Positions 29,632 through 36,937 of a stretch of DNA of 36,937 nucleotides are shown piece by piece. The position numbers and the translations under genes were made by a program. The stretch is from Nitrospirota bacterium (GTDB lineage: Bacteria > Nitrospirota > Nitrospiria > Nitrospirales > Nitrospiraceae). The stretch lies in NCBI GenBank assembly GCA_023248295.1, contig JAHFEU010000005.1:1-36937 (forward strand), in the 5' to 3' direction. Numbering within the stretch: the first letter of the stretch is position 1; every line of letters starts with the position of its first letter. Below the pieces are notes generated by a model that saw nothing but the letters and a program-made list of their open reading frames with translations, ran no database searches and was not told the DNA's origin.

Positions 29632-30637
29632 CGGAATTGCCCATGGACACTTCCCGCCACAATTTCAGCTCCGGATACTCAGGGCTTTTTCTAAAAGATG
29701 GCGGAGCCAACAGTTGACGGAACCGGGTGTTGGTCTGCCGGTACAAGGCGACCCGCTGATTGGTGAGGGCTCTGATTTCATCGATCTGGCTCTTGGCCCG
29801 CTTGATCTCCCCATTCATCTTGGTGCCGATCCGGAAGAGCGTGTTTCGAACGGAGTTTCTCTTCCGGTCTAAAAAGATGAGGGAGGAGTGGGAGGAGTCC
29901 AGCCTCTCGTCCGGGTCATGGGCGAAGAAGGAGCACACCATGGCGGCGAAGAACACCAGGGTATTGAGTGCGAACAAAGAATAGGCCAGTTGGTCTTGGG
30001 CTGACAGCGAGGGTGCGCCCGAGGGTCCTTGAGAGAAAATATACGCATTCCGGAGCACGCTGATCGAGAAGAGAGCCGCGCCGACGGCCACGGGGGTCAG
30101 GACCCCGACCAGAATGTTCCCGGCAGGTCGGGGAATTGAATGCCGCAGGTGGATGCCGATGAACAGCCCGAGGAGAGGGATGGTGATGGCGAGGGTGGAG
30201 GCCATCACGTAGGTCAGGTATTCCGCTTCGCCGAACAGCCGAAAGACGACGGTGTTCAAGGGAAATTCACCGATTCCAAGAAACAGAATGAGAGCAATAT
30301 GAAAGATGGACGGAAAAGGAATCGCGACATCCCGCCCTAACTCCTTTTTCCTGGCCTCGTAAATCTCGGAGATAGGCTTGAGCCGGGCTTCAATTTCTTC
30401 CAGTCGTCTCTGGCCGGCCTCGAATTCGGGTTGGAGCTTCGCAATCCGGAGTGACGCGGCCTTGTAGGTCCGCTGGACTTCTTGCTCTCCGTGAGCCATC
30501 AACGCCTGCTCAAACTGCGCAGGGGTATACGATCCCATCTCAGGGATATTTTTCTCCCCGTCTTTCTGGCCTTCGACCAGGATCCGGCTCTCATCCGTAA
30601 AGTGAGCGGGTCTCAGCTTCAACATGGATGCCCTCAC
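29609..30637 (-). CDS. multi-pass membrane protein flanked by coiled coils, unknown function
   Basis: hydrophobic segments plus charged helical N- and C-termini; overlaps downstream VWA gene by 23 nt; GTG start 30637 or ATG 30625. Confidence 0.7.
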   Translation of the reverse strand: MRASMLKLRPAHFTDESRILVEGQKDGEKNIPEMGSYTPAQFEQALMAHGEQEVQRTYKAASLRIAKLQPEFEAGQRRLEEIEARLKPISEIYEARKKELGRDVAIPFPSIFHIALILFLGIGEFPLNTVVFRLFGEAEYLTYVMASTLAITIPLLGLFIGIHLRHSIPRPAGNILVGVLTPVAVGAALFSISVLRNAYIFSQGPSGAPSLSAQDQLAYSLFALNTLVFFAAMVCSFFAHDPDERLDSSHSSLIFLDRKRNSVRNTLFRIGTKMNGEIKRAKSQIDEIRALTNQRVALYRQTNTRFRQLLAPPSFRKSPEYPELKLWREVSMGNSDGRPHAG

Positions 30638-30655
30638 CGATCCTCGGGAGGAGTG

Positions 30656-30973
30656 TTAGATCGCCACATCGTGTTTCTTAAGAAGGGATGACAGCTCGTC
30701 GACCAGGAACTTCACGTTGTCCAACACCGTGTCCTCCGTTGAGGAGAGATCCGTCATGCTCTTCATAATGGCTTGGTAGTCGACTTTCAACTGCGACATC
30801 GTTTGGTGAATCTTGTCCACGTTATTTCGAAGTCCGTCCCGTTCCTGTTTCAGCGCATTCCAGCGTTTCTGGAGCGAATCCAACTGGTCCCGCATTTCGC
30901 TGGATTGCTGGACCAGCTCCCTGTACTCCGTGATGGCCTCAATGATTCGTTTGACTTCGGTGTCATTCAGCAT
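30656..30973 (-). CDS. small coiled-coil protein (105 aa)
   Basis: MLNDTEVKRIIEAITEYRELVQQSSEMRDQLDSLQKRWNAL; start overlaps upstream RHH gene. Confidence 0.7.
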   Translation of the reverse strand: MLNDTEVKRIIEAITEYRELVQQSSEMRDQLDSLQKRWNALKQERDGLRNNVDKIHQTMSQLKVDYQAIMKSMTDLSSTEDTVLDNVKFLVDELSSLLKKHDVAI

Positions 30974-31130
30974 AGTCCGACTCCTTCTTAGATGGGTTGG
31001 ACTTATCGGGTCCGACCGTTTGTTTGAGGAGATACACAATTTCTCCGTGCAGGGAGCGGTTTTCCTGTACGGAGAGCTGTTTGAGTGCGGTATGAAGATT
31101 CTCGCTTAACCGCAGGGTGAGTCTTTTCAT
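30963..31130 (-). CDS. ribbon-helix-helix (Arc-like) DNA-binding protein, 55 aa
   Basis: manual translation MKRLTLRLSENLHTALKQLSVQENRSLHGEIVYLLKQTVGPDKSNPSKKESDYAE; not in supplied ORF track, probably for length. Confidence 0.8.
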   Translation of the reverse strand: MKRLTLRLSENLHTALKQLSVQENRSLHGEIVYLLKQTVGPDKSNPSKKESDYAE

Positions 31131-31165
31131 AGTCCTCAATTGTGGGCGTGCTGCGTAATGGTGTT

Positions 31166-31193
31166 ACCGTAGCACTTTCTTGGTGTTCGTCAA
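31166..31193 (-). promoter_or_regulatory. sigma70-like promoter (TTGACG-N16-TACGGT) upstream of RHH operon
   Basis: complement of accgta 31166-31171 and cgtcaa 31188-31193; 28-36 bp upstream of the ATG. Confidence 0.45.
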
Positions 31194-31455
31194 GTGACGG
31201 TGTCACAATGCCACCACTCTGATGGCAGATGGTGATGCCAGAGTCCGATCTTTCGCTGTGTTGACTCATAGTTAGATGACGACCGGAAGGGAAAAGATTG
31301 CGGGCGCGGGGAAGTCCTGCAGGGGGTAGGACAACGAGGTGACCGAACGCGACGGATCACGCGAAGCGAGGTATGGAGGAATCTCAGCCTACTGGAGGCA
31401 AAGGAACTATCCGCCCGCAGTTGATCGAAGCGGGCGGGTCACACGAAGTGTGGTA

Positions 31456-31532
31456 TGGTGCCCCCGACACGAATTGAACGTGCGACGCGCGGTTTAGGAA
31501 ACCGCTGCTCTATCCGACTGAGCTACGGGGGC
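31456..31532 (-). tRNA. tRNA-Arg (anticodon CCT)
   Basis: RC gcccccgtagctcagtcggatagagcagcggtttCCTaaaccgcgcgtcgcacgttcaattcgtgtcgggggcacca; cloverleaf and CCA. Confidence 0.95.
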
Positions 31533-31646
31533 ACGGGCGTTACGATACCGAATGGGTTGGGGAAAGTCCAGAAGACCGCCACGGGCTTGGAGCAATTTGT
31601 CCGAGCCCTCGCTGGTGGAGAGCGGCCAAGGACACCTCACGATGAT

Positions 31647-31946
31647 TCACCGACCGCCGGGCACGATGTCGATCTCTTTCCGGTCTGCCTGATCCCGCTC
31701 GCAACTTCGCTCCGCGATGAGACGCTGGCCGGCGCTCGCGTCCTTGGGAATCCGACTCAGGCAGGCCTGCAACGTGTCCCCTTGGGTGCCGGATGCGGCG
31801 GCCCCGACCCCTCTAGCCGGGGCGGAAAGGGCCTCAGTTGACGCAGCGCCAGGTACGGAAGACTCGGTGTCCGGTGTGGCGCATGCGCCCGTGAAGGCGG
31901 CTGATGCCGCGAACAGAAGCACGGCTCCAATTCGAACGATCGTCAT
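31647..31946 (-). CDS. hypothetical lipoprotein
   Basis: MTIVRIGAVLLFAASAAFTGACATPD lipobox. Confidence 0.65.
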   Translation of the reverse strand: MTIVRIGAVLLFAASAAFTGACATPDTESSVPGAASTEALSAPARGVGAAASGTQGDTLQACLSRIPKDASAGQRLIAERSCERDQADRKEIDIVPGGR

Positions 31947-32011
31947 GACCCTGTCCCTCCTTGTGAACGGAACCGTCACTCTTACATGAGATGGTCGGCT
32001 CAATGCAAGGC

Positions 32012-33421
32012 TCAAGGCTTGGTGCTGCTCGCCTGGCCAGGCTTAGCCGGCAGGTCCCGCTTGGCGGGAACCTGTGTGAGGATATCGGAGCGGGCCTGAT
32101 AGATGCCGGGGAGGCCTTGCCCGATCGCATACACCAATCCCCCCACGCGCGTGCCCAGGACCAGCCGCCCGCGCACCTGTCCGTCCTTCCCTGTCGCGGT
32201 GAACTCAGCGGCCGGGGACGCTAATCCGTAGGGCGCCAGCGGTCCAGCCTGCTTGACGACCCGCAGCTCGGCCGGCAGGCCCGCGACTCGGGTGATAAAG
32301 AGATCCACCGTCTGCTGGTCCAGCTTCTGATGCGGCTCATCCTCGAGCACCCAGCCGGTCTTCTGCCCGTCGCGCGGCCCCGCGCTCTGATTGACCAGCA
32401 CGTACTGGTCCTCCCGGGTTTTCACGGCCAGCCTGACAATCTCGTCCCTCTCGATCCCCAGGAGGCGCTTGTCTTGGAGCGCGAACAATTCCTTTGTCAG
32501 GTCCTTGATCGCGATGGGGTTGATCCGGTAAATCGGGGAATCAGGAGTCGTGACCGCGTACGCCTCCCCGCTGGTCGGGTCGGGATGGAACAGCGTGATG
32601 GTCTGCTCCCCGCCGCCCGTATAGACGGTGACCTTGACCATCGGTTTGGACAATCTCTTGGTGAGAGTGGCGTGCTCCGGTCCCGGATCGATGAACCCGA
32701 GGGCTGTGAGGTCTTCCAGCTTCAGGAGCAGCACACGGACCGCCGTTTGGTCAGCCTCCGCTTCGATCGGGAATCGAATCTTCCACTTGTTGTCCTTCCC
32801 GGCGATCCCATTCTGGCGGTACAGCACGATCTGGGTCCGGGGGTAGGTCAACCGCAGCCGTTCGGCTTGGGACTGGTCGAGGCGCAGCACATCCTTCTTT
32901 CTGAAGGTTGTGACGGTCTTGTTGAGGAAATCCTTGGGGGCGAGGTCGGTCAGGAGGATTTTCCGGTCCGAAGCCCGTGTCGCGTACAGGGTAGAGGAGA
33001 TGGGCCCGCTGTCCCCCAGCGACAAGGTCTCCCGGCGAGGGCCCGCCGTCACGATCAGGACCACGGAGGGCTTCTCGAGGCCGAACGGCGCGAGCGCGGT
33101 CGCCTGCTCCTCGACCACGCGCGTCACCGTGCCCAACGCCAACGCTCTGAGCAGGGATTCGACCGCTCTGGAATCTGCCTCGGTTTGAATCGGCGCGACA
33201 ATCTTCCAGGTTCGATTGTCTCCGAGAGCCAGGACGACCTCGCCGGCCTCCGAGCGCAGCGTCAGACCATTGATGTCCCGCTCCTCGAATGGCAGGATCC
33301 TCTGTGTCTCCGCTTCGATGAGGGTCTGAGCCCGCTCTGCGGGAAGTTCAACGAAATAGACATAGGTTGCCAGGCCGGCCAGCACCAGGGCCATCAGGAT
33401 GGTCAACCAGTATCGGCTCAT
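32012..33421 (-). CDS. DUF4340 domain protein
   Basis: N-terminal TM; repeated GDNRTWKIVAPIQTEADSRAVESLLRAL-type units; located downstream of GldG-like gene. Confidence 0.82.
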   Translation of the reverse strand: MSRYWLTILMALVLAGLATYVYFVELPAERAQTLIEAETQRILPFEERDINGLTLRSEAGEVVLALGDNRTWKIVAPIQTEADSRAVESLLRALALGTVTRVVEEQATALAPFGLEKPSVVLIVTAGPRRETLSLGDSGPISSTLYATRASDRKILLTDLAPKDFLNKTVTTFRKKDVLRLDQSQAERLRLTYPRTQIVLYRQNGIAGKDNKWKIRFPIEAEADQTAVRVLLLKLEDLTALGFIDPGPEHATLTKRLSKPMVKVTVYTGGGEQTITLFHPDPTSGEAYAVTTPDSPIYRINPIAIKDLTKELFALQDKRLLGIERDEIVRLAVKTREDQYVLVNQSAGPRDGQKTGWVLEDEPHQKLDQQTVDLFITRVAGLPAELRVVKQAGPLAPYGLASPAAEFTATGKDGQVRGRLVLGTRVGGLVYAIGQGLPGIYQARSDILTQVPAKRDLPAKPGQASSTKP

Positions 33422-33474
33422 GGTTCAAGAGTTATGAGTGTTGAGATCTGAAAGGGCAGCACTCGTCACTGGGA

Positions 33475-34998
33475 TCAGAGTCGCCGCCGTCTGCTCCAAA
33501 CTGTCATGCCCCAGAGGAACGTCAACACAGGGAGGAAGAAGACCTGGACGTACAGCAGGGTTCGTTCCTGGGTCGGGTTGGGGATGAAGGGTCGAAACGC
33601 GGGGTCTTTCGGGGTGATCGAGATCAGTTCCCGTTCCTCGGCCAACCACCCCAGCGCGTGCAACAGAAAATCCGTGTTACCGGGAAAGTTGACGTACGCG
33701 TTGCTGGCGAAAGCGGAGTTGCCGACCACCACGATCGCCGCGCGGGGCTTGCCTTCCTCGGGAGCCTTCTTAGGGGTGAGGGCAGCGGCTAACGGCAGCG
33801 GGCCTTGCACGTCCTCCTTAGGGCTGAAGCTGACGACCCGTCCTTGGAGGTTCGTCTCGGCCCAACTCCGGGCCGAGGTGCGGGCCAGGGGGACGAACTC
33901 CCAATCCTTCCCGGCATCGTCGTGGAAGACGAGATGCCGCGAGACTGGGAACAGTACCGCGAAGGTGAAGTCCTGGGTGATCTCGTGTTCGGTGAACGTC
34001 CGAACCATCAGCGCCGTCAGATCGCCTTGCGCGAGCCGGTCCTGCAAATCCACTAGCACGCCCTGTCCGGCTTCGAGGCCCCACCGCCGAAGGAGGTCAT
34101 CCAATTCCGCTTTCGAGTCGGGGTCCAGCAGAATCAGCAGACGACCGCCGTCGGCCACATAGCGGCCGATCCGGTCCTTCTCCTCGCGAGTCACCAGGCG
34201 CTGGGGGCCGGGCAGCACCAGGACGGAGGTGTCCTTCGGAACCGCGTGCTCTTGGAGCAACACCACCGTGCCCACGTCGTAACCCTGTTTGACGAGCGCC
34301 TCCTTCGCGGTCGAAAGGCCTCCGGGTTCCTTGTCCGAGAGGCCGCGCTCGCCGTGGCCTTCGAGAAACAGCACGCGCTTCTTCGTATCCTTGGAAATTC
34401 GGATCAGCGCCCCGGTCAACTCGGCCTCAGACGGCGCGGTGACGCGGGTCGATTGAGTCCCGCTCTCGAACACGGCGGTATCGGTTCGAGAGATGCCGTA
34501 CTGGCGGGCGACTCCGGGTCGCCGTTCCGGGTCCACAAACTCCACCTTGAGCTGGTCGCTGGCCTGGCGGTAGCTATCGAGCAGATCACGATATGTGTTG
34601 AAGGCCTGGCCCCGCTCTTGCGTAAACACCGTGATTTTGACCTCGCGGTTTAAGCCGCGGAGGACCCGGTGGGTTTGCGGGGCCAGCGTGAAGTGCTGAG
34701 TCTCAGAGAAGTCCCATCGTAGCGAATGGCGTGCTGCGAGGAAGTTGACGATCACCAGAATAGCCGTGAACAGGAGCACCATCAACAGGCTGTGGACGCC
34801 CAGGCGGGTGGAGCGTCTGGCCGAGAAGGCTTTGAGGGTTCCGACATGCGCCACAAAGAACGCGACCAAACAGATGAGCGCGATCCCCTCGCAGAGGGTG
34901 ACCAGCCACAGCTGGCCGGGAGCGACACTATAAACGATAAGGCCGGCCACGCCCAACGCGCCGCCGATCATCCCGAGAAGTCTTGGCACCTGGTGCAT
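33475..34998 (-). CDS. GldG-like ABC-type transport auxiliary protein
   Basis: SETQHFTLAPQTHRVLRGLNREVKITVFTQE, FLEGHGERGLSDKEPGGLS, C-terminal TM WGMTVWSRRRRL. Confidence 0.88.
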   Translation of the reverse strand: MHQVPRLLGMIGGALGVAGLIVYSVAPGQLWLVTLCEGIALICLVAFFVAHVGTLKAFSARRSTRLGVHSLLMVLLFTAILVIVNFLAARHSLRWDFSETQHFTLAPQTHRVLRGLNREVKITVFTQERGQAFNTYRDLLDSYRQASDQLKVEFVDPERRPGVARQYGISRTDTAVFESGTQSTRVTAPSEAELTGALIRISKDTKKRVLFLEGHGERGLSDKEPGGLSTAKEALVKQGYDVGTVVLLQEHAVPKDTSVLVLPGPQRLVTREEKDRIGRYVADGGRLLILLDPDSKAELDDLLRRWGLEAGQGVLVDLQDRLAQGDLTALMVRTFTEHEITQDFTFAVLFPVSRHLVFHDDAGKDWEFVPLARTSARSWAETNLQGRVVSFSPKEDVQGPLPLAAALTPKKAPEEGKPRAAIVVVGNSAFASNAYVNFPGNTDFLLHALGWLAEERELISITPKDPAFRPFIPNPTQERTLLYVQVFFLPVLTFLWGMTVWSRRRRL

Positions 34999-35050
34999 AC
35001 TAGCGTCCCTTCAAAAACGCCGTTCCTGAAGCGTGAAGCGTCCTAAGAAA

Positions 35051-35262
35051 ACGTAACTCGTATCTCGTATCTGGTATCTCGCGTGAAGGATCTGACGAGA
35101 TACGCTTCACGAGCGACGAAGCATGCTTCGGTGAGTCCGCGTGTCCAACTCAATTTCTTTCTATTCGCACAGAGGGTGGCCGGGCCGGACTCGACTGCGC
35201 GCGTCCGGCGAGCACAGCCATATCGTGCGCGACGCGCGAGCACTGAGTCCGGCCCCGCCACC
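35051..35262 (-). repeat. composite dispersed repeat, copy 3 (reverse orientation)
   Basis: RC contains agtgctcgcgcgtcgcgcac ... gtgaagcgtatctcgtcagatccttcacgcgagataccagatacgagatac; also 22-bp inverted repeat agagggtggcSgggccggactc. Confidence 0.75.
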
Positions 35263-35273
35263 CTCTGCCCCCC

Positions 35274-36044
35274 TCACTTCCATCGCTGCGTCTCCACCAC
35301 GCGGTCAGCCAGAAACAGCATCAGGATCATCCCTGACAGGTAGTAAATCAGATCTTTCGTGTCCACCAGGCCGCGAACGAGCCGGTCATAGTGCTCGATG
35401 AAGGAGAGGTAGGAGATGGTATTGCCGATCGGGTTGTCACCGAGCACTGATCCCAGCGCGCCGAGCAGCCAGACCAGGATCAGCAGGCCGAAGCTGAGGA
35501 ACGCGGCTACGATCTGATTTTCGGTCAGGGCGGAGGCAAACAGGCCAGTGGCCAAAAAGAGTGCACCCATCAGCGCCAGTCCCAGGTAGCCGGTCAGCAC
35601 CGGCCGCCAGTCGAAGCTGCTGTAAACCGACAGGATCAGGGGCACGATACCCGTCAACGCCAGCAAGCCAAAGAAAATCAGGCAGACACCCAGAAATTTT
35701 CCGATGACAACTTCGTTGAGCCCGATCGGAGAGGTCATGAGCAGCTCGAAGGTGCGAAGCTTCCGTTCTTCTGCGAACAGGCGCATGGTCAGGATCGGAA
35801 GCACTAATAGGATCACAATCGCCGCGCTGTAGAACGTCGGCCGGAACACCAGGTCGTTCAGGTTGAGCTGGGCCGCCGCCCCCTGGATCTGCATCATTCT
35901 GACCGCCTGGTTGCCCGCGTTCACGACGGCCAGGTACGACAGCACCCCGAAGATCGAAAGGAAGACCGCGCTCACCACGTAGACGACGGGCGAGACGAAG
36001 TACGAGCGCAGTTCCTTCGCCAGGATGGCGTTCACCGAGGTCAT
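35274..36044 (-). CDS. ABC-2 type transporter permease
   Basis: ILAKELRSYFVSPVVYVVSAVFLSIFG, RLFAEERKLRTFELLMTSPIGLNEVVIGKFLG. Confidence 0.92.
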   Translation of the reverse strand: MTSVNAILAKELRSYFVSPVVYVVSAVFLSIFGVLSYLAVVNAGNQAVRMMQIQGAAAQLNLNDLVFRPTFYSAAIVILLVLPILTMRLFAEERKLRTFELLMTSPIGLNEVVIGKFLGVCLIFFGLLALTGIVPLILSVYSSFDWRPVLTGYLGLALMGALFLATGLFASALTENQIVAAFLSFGLLILVWLLGALGSVLGDNPIGNTISYLSFIEHYDRLVRGLVDTKDLIYYLSGMILMLFLADRVVETQRWK

Positions 36045-36937
36045 TCCAGCCCTTCTTCGTGCTGGGTCAGGCGGAGAAACACGTCTTCCAGCGTCATCGA
36101 GACGGTCTTTAACTCGAGCAACCCCCAGCCGTTTTGGACCACGAACCGAGCCAGTTCATCCCGCCGATCCTGGCCCAGTTCGTATTCCAGCAGAAAGGCG
36201 CCGGACTCCGTCGGCTCGAAGACGCTCAAGACGCCCGGCAACGCGCGAAACCGGTTCGCCAGGTCGGCAGGGGGCCCCTTGACCGTGACGCGAATCTTCT
36301 CCGATTGGCGCAGCCGCGCCGAGAGCCCCTCCGGACTATCCACCGCAACGATCCGGCCGTTGTTGATGATGACGACTCGCTGGCAGACCGCGGTGGCTTC
36401 TGGCAAAATGTGCGTGCTGAGAATCACGGTGTGTGAGCCGGCCAGGCTCTTGATCAGCTCGCGGATCTCGATGATCTGTTTCGGGTCCAACCCCAAGGTC
36501 GGCTCATCCAGGATCAACACCGGCGGATCGTGGAGCAGCGCTTGAGCCAGTCCGACCCGCTGCTGGTACCCTCGCGAGAGATTGGCGATCAGGCGATGGC
36601 GCACGTCGCCCAGCGCCAGGCGCTCCATCACGCGATCCAATCCGTTGCGCAGGTCCTCTGCACCCATGCGTTTGATCCGGCCCACGAACGTCAAGTATTC
36701 CGTGACCGTCAACTCCTGGTAGAGCGGCGGATGCTCGGGTAAATAGCCGATGCGCCGCTTGACCTCGAGGGGCTGGTCAAAGCAGTCGAACCCGGCCACC
36801 CTGGCCACGCCTTCGGTGGCCGGCATGAAGCAGGTCAGGATCCGCATCGTGGTGGTTTTTCCGGCTCCGTTGGGGCCCAGAAATGCCAGCACCTCTCCCT
36901 TGTCCACCGTGAAGGTGACCCGGTCGATGGCCGTGAA
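36041..36937 (-). CDS. ABC transporter ATP-binding protein (5' end beyond window)
   Basis: FLGPNGAGKTTTMRIL Walker A, LSRGYQQRVGLAQALLHDPPVLILDEPTLGLDP; frame open to window edge. Confidence 0.95.
   Translation of the reverse strand, partial: FTAIDRVTFTVDKGEVLAFLGPNGAGKTTTMRILTCFMPATEGVARVAGFDCFDQPLEVKRRIGYLPEHPPLYQELTVTEYLTFVGRIKRMGAEDLRNGLDRVMERLALGDVRHRLIANLSRGYQQRVGLAQALLHDPPVLILDEPTLGLDPKQIIEIRELIKSLAGSHTVILSTHILPEATAVCQRVVIINNGRIVAVDSPEGLSARLRQSEKIRVTVKGPPADLANRFRALPGVLSVFEPTESGAFLLEYELGQDRRDELARFVVQNGWGLLELKTVSMTLEDVFLRLTQHEEGLE

Noticed and set aside
31411-31437. ccgcccgc/gcgggcgg hairpin downstream of tRNA-Arg as intrinsic terminator
   Set aside because: No U-tract follows on the minus strand; hairpin is real but function unsupported
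28801-31532. tRNA-Arg-bounded integrative island with att sites
   Set aside because: Position is suggestive, but no integrase and no second copy of the tRNA 3' end (ttcaattcgtgtcgggggcacca) was seen in the window
32330-33451. 373-aa + ORF antisense to DUF4340 gene
   Set aside because: Shadow ORF; the minus-strand product fits a known operon context

Overview
GC-rich, densely coded bacterial chromosomal segment. Gene styles suggest a Nitrospira-like organism, but this is inference only. Most of it is housekeeping or conserved: glutathione peroxidase, HtpX, cupredoxin, squalene/phytoene synthase family, ferredoxins, alanine dehydrogenase, tRNA-Pro(CGG), acylphosphatase, RpoD/RpoS-type sigma factor, Apt, DksA/TraR-like protein, QueC, cytochrome c, SPFH protein, DUF72, MalQ, a histidine kinase/sigma-54 regulator pair, a CHASE2 cyclase, a GGDEF protein, and an ABC-2/GldG-like/DUF4340 export operon running off the right end. 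No CRISPR array, transposase, integrase or phage module was recognised. The observations most worth a second look are: (1) a ~700-nt non-coding region (about 5234-5925) packed with long hairpins, closed by 18-bp and 19-bp stems, with G-U pairs that only work in a + strand transcript; (2) a tight four-gene operon beside tRNA-Arg (31130 to 28801, minus): a 55-aa ribbon-helix-helix regulator absent from the ORF track, a coiled-coil protein, a membrane coiled-coil protein and a VWA protein; (3) a 212-bp palindromic MITE-like element with 17-bp perfect terminal inverted repeats starting at the last base of the apt stop codon; (4) a three-copy composite dispersed repeat, one copy inside the ABC export operon; (5) a degenerate GGDEF protein and a DpnII/MboI-like nuclease-fold protein that appears to lack a catalytic Glu.
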